Below are positions 60,881 to 64,000 of a stretch of DNA of 64,000 bases, in pieces (the stretch's first letter is position 1; the number at the start of each line of letters is the position of its first letter). The notes below the pieces were generated by a model. It was not told the DNA's origin. It searched no databases and was given only the letters and a program-made list of their open reading frames with translations. Source of the DNA: Shouchella clausii (GTDB taxonomy: Bacteria; Bacillota; Bacilli; Bacillales; Bacillaceae_D). The translations under genes were made by a program, and so were the position numbers. The stretch spans positions 930,001 to 994,000 of the forward strand of contig NZ_CP019985.1 of assembly GCF_002250115.1 (NCBI RefSeq), given 5' to 3'.

Positions 60881-62282
60881 AACGGCCACTCCTTAATGCT
60901 TGGCGGTCCACTTTTCCGCTTGGCAAAAGTGGAAATGCCGCTACAAGATGGATACGCCGTGGACGTTTAATCGGAGGCAGTACTTCTTTTAGGCGTGTGC
61001 GAATGTGCTTTTTGTCTTCTTGCGACAAATGACGGCCTTTTATGTAAAGTTCCATTTGGCTCCCCCAATAGGGATGGGCCTTGTCAATCGCAATCGCTTC
61101 TTCAACGTCATCGATCTCTTTTGCCAACTGTTCCACTTCCTCAGGGTAGACATTAATGCCGCCAATGATGAGCATATTGCCTTTTCGCCCTTTTACGTGA
61201 ACGACCCCTGTTTTGTCAATAAAGCCGATGTCGCCAACCGTTTCCCACTCTTTTACAGGCGCCCCTCCTTTGTAGCCAGCAAACAAGTAAGGGCTCTTTA
61301 CATGCAATACCCCTTCATCGTCGGCTTGGATCGTCACCCCTGGGAAAGGCCGCCCCACTGCCGTCGGAGGAAGGGTGCTTTGGCTACTGTGGTGCAAACT
61401 AGAAATAAAACTTAGCTCGGAGGCACCATAAAATTCATACAGCTTTGCGTTTGGAAACTGTGTTTGCGCCCGGCCAACCTGGACTTTGGACCACTTAGCC
61501 CCTGACACAATGATGGCATCGACTTGTTCAAGAATTTCGTTGCCACTTGCCTTCACAAACGCTTCAATCATTGTCGGCACTCCATAAATCACATCGACTT
61601 GCTCACCCTTTATCGTTTCTAAAACGTCAAACGGCGAAAACGTCGGTTCTAAATAAAGAGTCGCCCCTATATGGAGCGTGTGGACAGCGGCAAACAAAAA
61701 CAGTGAGTGGAACAGTGAGCCTGGCACACTCACTCGGTTTGTGCTTTGCAACTGAAACGTCTCTGCTGCTGGTTGAAAACTTGTTGTCCAGGAGTGATGC
61801 GTACGGACATACGCTTTTGGCGCTCCTGTGCTGCCAGAGGTAAAACCTAGGTAAAAGAGATCGTTCCCTTTAGCGAATGGTTCCTCCTCTATTTCAGTCG
61901 TTTCGTTGACCTGTCTGCTGTGCCACACTGCACATTCAGCTTCGGAAATGGGCCTATCCGTAAAGAGCACATCTGCTTCAGCACGCGCTAACGCCTGCAA
62001 ACGTTCATTGTTTGTCCATTTCCTGTTTAACGGAATGCCTGTCCACCCTAAGCTTGCTGCTGCCAAAAACACAAGCAACAGCTCATCTTGGTTTTCAATG
62101 TCAATTGCAAAAGCAAGCGGGCGACCGAGCCCATATTCCTTCGCTTTAGCCGACAAGGCGTTTCGATAGCTGTGCAAGTCTGTCTCCACGTCACGATACG
62201 TACGTGTCCGGTCTTTATAGACCAATGCGGTTCTATGAGGCAGCATGCCTCCATTTTTCAAAATCTGATCGGCAATATGCAC
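60873..62282 (-). CDS. yhfT: Acyl-CoA ligase (AMP-forming), YhfT-like
   Basis: The 469-aa enzyme has the adenylate-forming motifs: FYLGFTSGSTGAPKAY (A3 loop), YEFYGASELSF (A5), VGDIGFIDKTGVVHVKGRKGNMLIIGG (A7-A8) and LPSGKVDRQALR (A10 Lys). It activates a carboxylic acid with ATP and CoA. I chose GTG 62282, which has AGAGGTGGAG in front; the frame is open to 62357 but the next ATG (62318) lacks a ribosome site. The SELSF replaces the usual TETG-type YG(xTE) by YGASE, as in o-succinylbenzoate-type ligases. It precedes the thiolase in the same operon. Confidence 0.84.
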   Translation of the reverse strand: MHIADQILKNGGMLPHRTALVYKDRTRTYRDVETDLHSYRNALSAKAKEYGLGRPLAFAIDIENQDELLLVFLAAASLGWTGIPLNRKWTNNERLQALARAEADVLFTDRPISEAECAVWHSRQVNETTEIEEEPFAKGNDLFYLGFTSGSTGAPKAYVRTHHSWTTSFQPAAETFQLQSTNRVSVPGSLFHSLFLFAAVHTLHIGATLYLEPTFSPFDVLETIKGEQVDVIYGVPTMIEAFVKASGNEILEQVDAIIVSGAKWSKVQVGRAQTQFPNAKLYEFYGASELSFISSLHHSSQSTLPPTAVGRPFPGVTIQADDEGVLHVKSPYLFAGYKGGAPVKEWETVGDIGFIDKTGVVHVKGRKGNMLIIGGINVYPEEVEQLAKEIDDVEEAIAIDKAHPYWGSQMELYIKGRHLSQEDKKHIRTRLKEVLPPIKRPRRIHLVAAFPLLPSGKVDRQALRSGRYE

Positions 62283-62439
62283 TTGCGCTCCACCTCTTTG
62301 TCCATCGAATGGTGCCATCGTAGGCGATCGTTGCAAAATTGTCAACCTGCAAATCATTAACGTTTACATAAATACAAGGGACAGCAAGACTGCCCTTGTC
62401 TATCATCAAGGGTAGAGACGGCACTGTATTATGTACAAT

Positions 62440-62467
62440 AAAAAGACGGTACCATTGCTGTACCGTC
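62440..62467 (-). terminator. Intrinsic terminator of the acyl-CoA ligase gene at 62503
   Basis: GACGGTAC and GTACCGTC pair around a 7-nt loop; on the minus strand TTTTTATTG follows. It separates the large ligase gene from yhfT-like. Confidence 0.8.
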
Positions 62468-62502
62468 ATCAAATCAAGCTTATCAACTTTACCGTCTTCC
62501 TC

Positions 62503-64000
62503 CTATAAAAAACGGCTTTGATTGAACAGTTCCTTCCGTAAAGCACGTTTTAGAAATTTGCCGACCGATGTTTTCGGCAATGCCTCCATGAAGACGACGT
62601 CGTCAGGCAGCCACCATTTGGCAAACTGTGGTTTCAAATAGTCGACAATTTCTTCTTTTGTCGCCTGTTTGTCTTTTTTTAATACAACGCAAGCGACTGG
62701 GCGTTCCTGCCACTTATCATGGGGCACAGCCACCACAGCTGCTTCTAGTACGGCTTCGTGAGACATAATCGCATTTTCCAAATCAACCGAAGAAATCCAT
62801 TCCCCGCCACTTTTGATTAAATCCTTCGTACGATCAACAATCTTAATTGCTCCCTCCTCGTCAATCGTGACTACATCTCCAGTATGGAACCAACCGTCTT
62901 TGAATGCTTCTGTACTCCGTTCATCGTGAAAATAACGGTCGGCAACCCAAGGGCCTCGGATGAGCAACTCGCCCATTTCTTCTCCATTCCAAGGGATCTC
63001 CCCATTGGCGTTCACGCCTTTGATATCGATTAACGGAACGGCCATTCCTTGTTTTGCCTTCGCTTGATATTGCTCACCTTTGCTCCACTTTTTCTGGTGG
63101 CTTTTCAAACGGGAAAACGATACGAGCGGGGCCGTTTCCGTTAAGCCATAGGCATGGTAAAACGGGACGTTCAACTTACGTTCAAAGCGCTCGATCATGC
63201 TTTGCGGTGCCGCAGAGCCGCCACAAATGACAGCACGCAAGCTGCTCAAATCATAATGACGATGTTCAAGCACTTGCAAGAGGCCGAGCCAGACAGTTGG
63301 CACACCACCGGTAAAGGTAACCCGTTCTTTTTCGATCAACTCAGCAAGGAGCTGAGGGGTAAATGCTGGACCTGGCAACACTTGTGTTGCTCCATAGAAC
63401 GTAGCACTAAACGGCAAGCCCCAAGCATTCACATGAAACATTGGCACTACGGGCATGCACACGTCGTTTTCGCTAATTGCCGTTGTGTCTACATGCCCCT
63501 GCACTAAACTATGAAGAACAATGCCACGATGGGAATACTCTACCCCTTTAGGCATCCCCGTTGTTGCCGATGTATAACACATAGCTGCCTGTTCATTTTC
63601 ATCAATGTCATCGTAAAACGCAAAACAGTCATCCCCCTCTGCAAGCAACGCTTCATAAGAATAGAGCGGTTCCAGTGTGGACGAAGGCAACTGACCTTTG
63701 TCAGTCATGACTACAAACGTATGCACCGTCTCCAGTTGCGGCCTAATCGCTTCTACGAGCGGCAGCACATCTTCATCAATCAGCAAAATCCGGTCATTTG
63801 CATGGTTAATCACAAAGGCAAGGTGATCAGGCGGCAAACGCATATTAATCATGTGGAGGACGCTTCCTATACCAGGTGCAGCAAAATATGCTTCCAAATG
63901 GCGGTGGTGGTTCCAAGCGATCGTCCCCACCCGTTCTCCCCGTTTTAACCCTAGTTTCGTCAGTGCGCTCGCAAGTGCTCTTGTGCGTTTGCCGATTTCT
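62503..64000 (-). CDS. Long-chain fatty-acid-CoA ligase, LcfB/YhfL-like (5' end beyond window)
   Basis: The frame runs off the right edge; 499 codons are visible, and the part at 63931-64000 continues in frame as EIGKRTRALASALTKLGLKRGERVG. Motifs: CYTSATTGMPKGVEYSHRG (A3), PVVPMFHVNAWGLPF, YHAYGLTETAPLVSF (A5), GWFHTGDVVTIDEEG (A7), IVDRTKDLIKSGGEWISS (A8) and LPKTSVGKFLKRAL (A10). It activates fatty acids to acyl-CoA for degradation or lipid synthesis. An intrinsic terminator follows. With the YhfT-like ligase and thiolase downstream it forms a fatty-acid utilisation cluster similar to vraA/vraB and yhfLST loci. Confidence 0.9.
   Translation of the reverse strand, partial: EIGKRTRALASALTKLGLKRGERVGTIAWNHHRHLEAYFAAPGIGSVLHMINMRLPPDHLAFVINHANDRILLIDEDVLPLVEAIRPQLETVHTFVVMTDKGQLPSSTLEPLYSYEALLAEGDDCFAFYDDIDENEQAAMCYTSATTGMPKGVEYSHRGIVLHSLVQGHVDTTAISENDVCMPVVPMFHVNAWGLPFSATFYGATQVLPGPAFTPQLLAELIEKERVTFTGGVPTVWLGLLQVLEHRHYDLSSLRAVICGGSAAPQSMIERFERKLNVPFYHAYGLTETAPLVSFSRLKSHQKKWSKGEQYQAKAKQGMAVPLIDIKGVNANGEIPWNGEEMGELLIRGPWVADRYFHDERSTEAFKDGWFHTGDVVTIDEEGAIKIVDRTKDLIKSGGEWISSVDLENAIMSHEAVLEAAVVAVPHDKWQERPVACVVLKKDKQATKEEIVDYLKPQFAKWWLPDDVVFMEALPKTSVGKFLKRALRKELFNQSRFL

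Noticed and set aside
1-64000. tRNA, rRNA, CRISPR arrays, riboswitches and intact insertion sequences
   Set aside because: Read through on both strands: I found no cloverleaf, no regularly spaced repeats, no T-box or known riboswitch pattern, and only truncated IS remnants.

Overview
The window looks like chromosomal DNA of an alkaliphilic or soil Bacillaceae, with Shouchella (formerly Bacillus) clausii the closest match I can suggest from recall. The reasons are Bacillus-type Shine-Dalgarno sequences before nearly every gene, TTG and GTG starts, CcpA-like (cre) sites, and Bacillus-type genes: yesMNOPQ/yesW, rhaEW/rhaM, GlpP, NsrR-Hmp, YkoP and yhfS/yhfT. No search was run, so family names rest on motifs and recall.

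Layout. (1) 1-27.7 kb is mostly a pectin/rhamnose region on the minus strand. It holds a cut-off lipoprotein gene, a secreted rhamnogalacturonan lyase, a YesMNOPQ-like two-component system plus ABC importer, an oxidoreductase-isomerase-DUF993 operon of unknown substrate, an AraC regulator, an MFS carrier, and L-rhamnose genes including a rhamnulokinase-rhamnose isomerase fusion. It is interrupted at 3.4-8.1 kb by an AT-rich cassette: an ATC-hydrolase-like gene, a TnpB/omega-RNA remnant, a candidate type I toxin-antitoxin pair, an OmpR/histidine kinase pair and an acyltransferase. (2) 28-37.3 kb is mixed metabolism: an amino-acid permease with a ureohydrolase, a VOC protein, an AraC regulator, an SDR, an acidic putative lipoprotein, YkoP, and a two-gene oxidoreductase/isomerase operon. 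(3) 37.5-54.3 kb is a glycerophosphodiester / glycerol-3-phosphate block. A divergent locus (HAD phosphatase, GlpP, two permeases and a phosphodiesterase on minus; a solute-binding lipoprotein on plus) has a matching GlpP-type leader and terminator on both sides. It is followed by an MFS gene, a Ugp-like ABC operon with its own phosphodiesterase, and a 1,236-aa protein with lamin-tail and phosphodiesterase domains. (4) 54.4-64 kb holds Hmp and NsrR, a small membrane protein, an internally deleted IS605-type element, an AraC/SDR pair, another transposase scrap, and a fatty-acid activation cluster (thiolase and two acyl-CoA ligases, the last cut by the right edge).

How the genes fit together. 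Exported lyase and importers would bring in pectin fragments; rhamnose then passes through mutarotase, isomerase, kinase and aldolase/dehydrogenase. A shared operator joins the lyase promoter at 3.1 kb with the DUF993 operon promoter at 18.9 kb. In block 3, phosphodiesterases would release glycerol-3-phosphate, the known GlpP co-inducer, which could feed back through the two leaders. Only one sugar-type ABC ATPase (48971-50083) is visible for three importers, so it or an unseen MsmX-like protein must energise the others.
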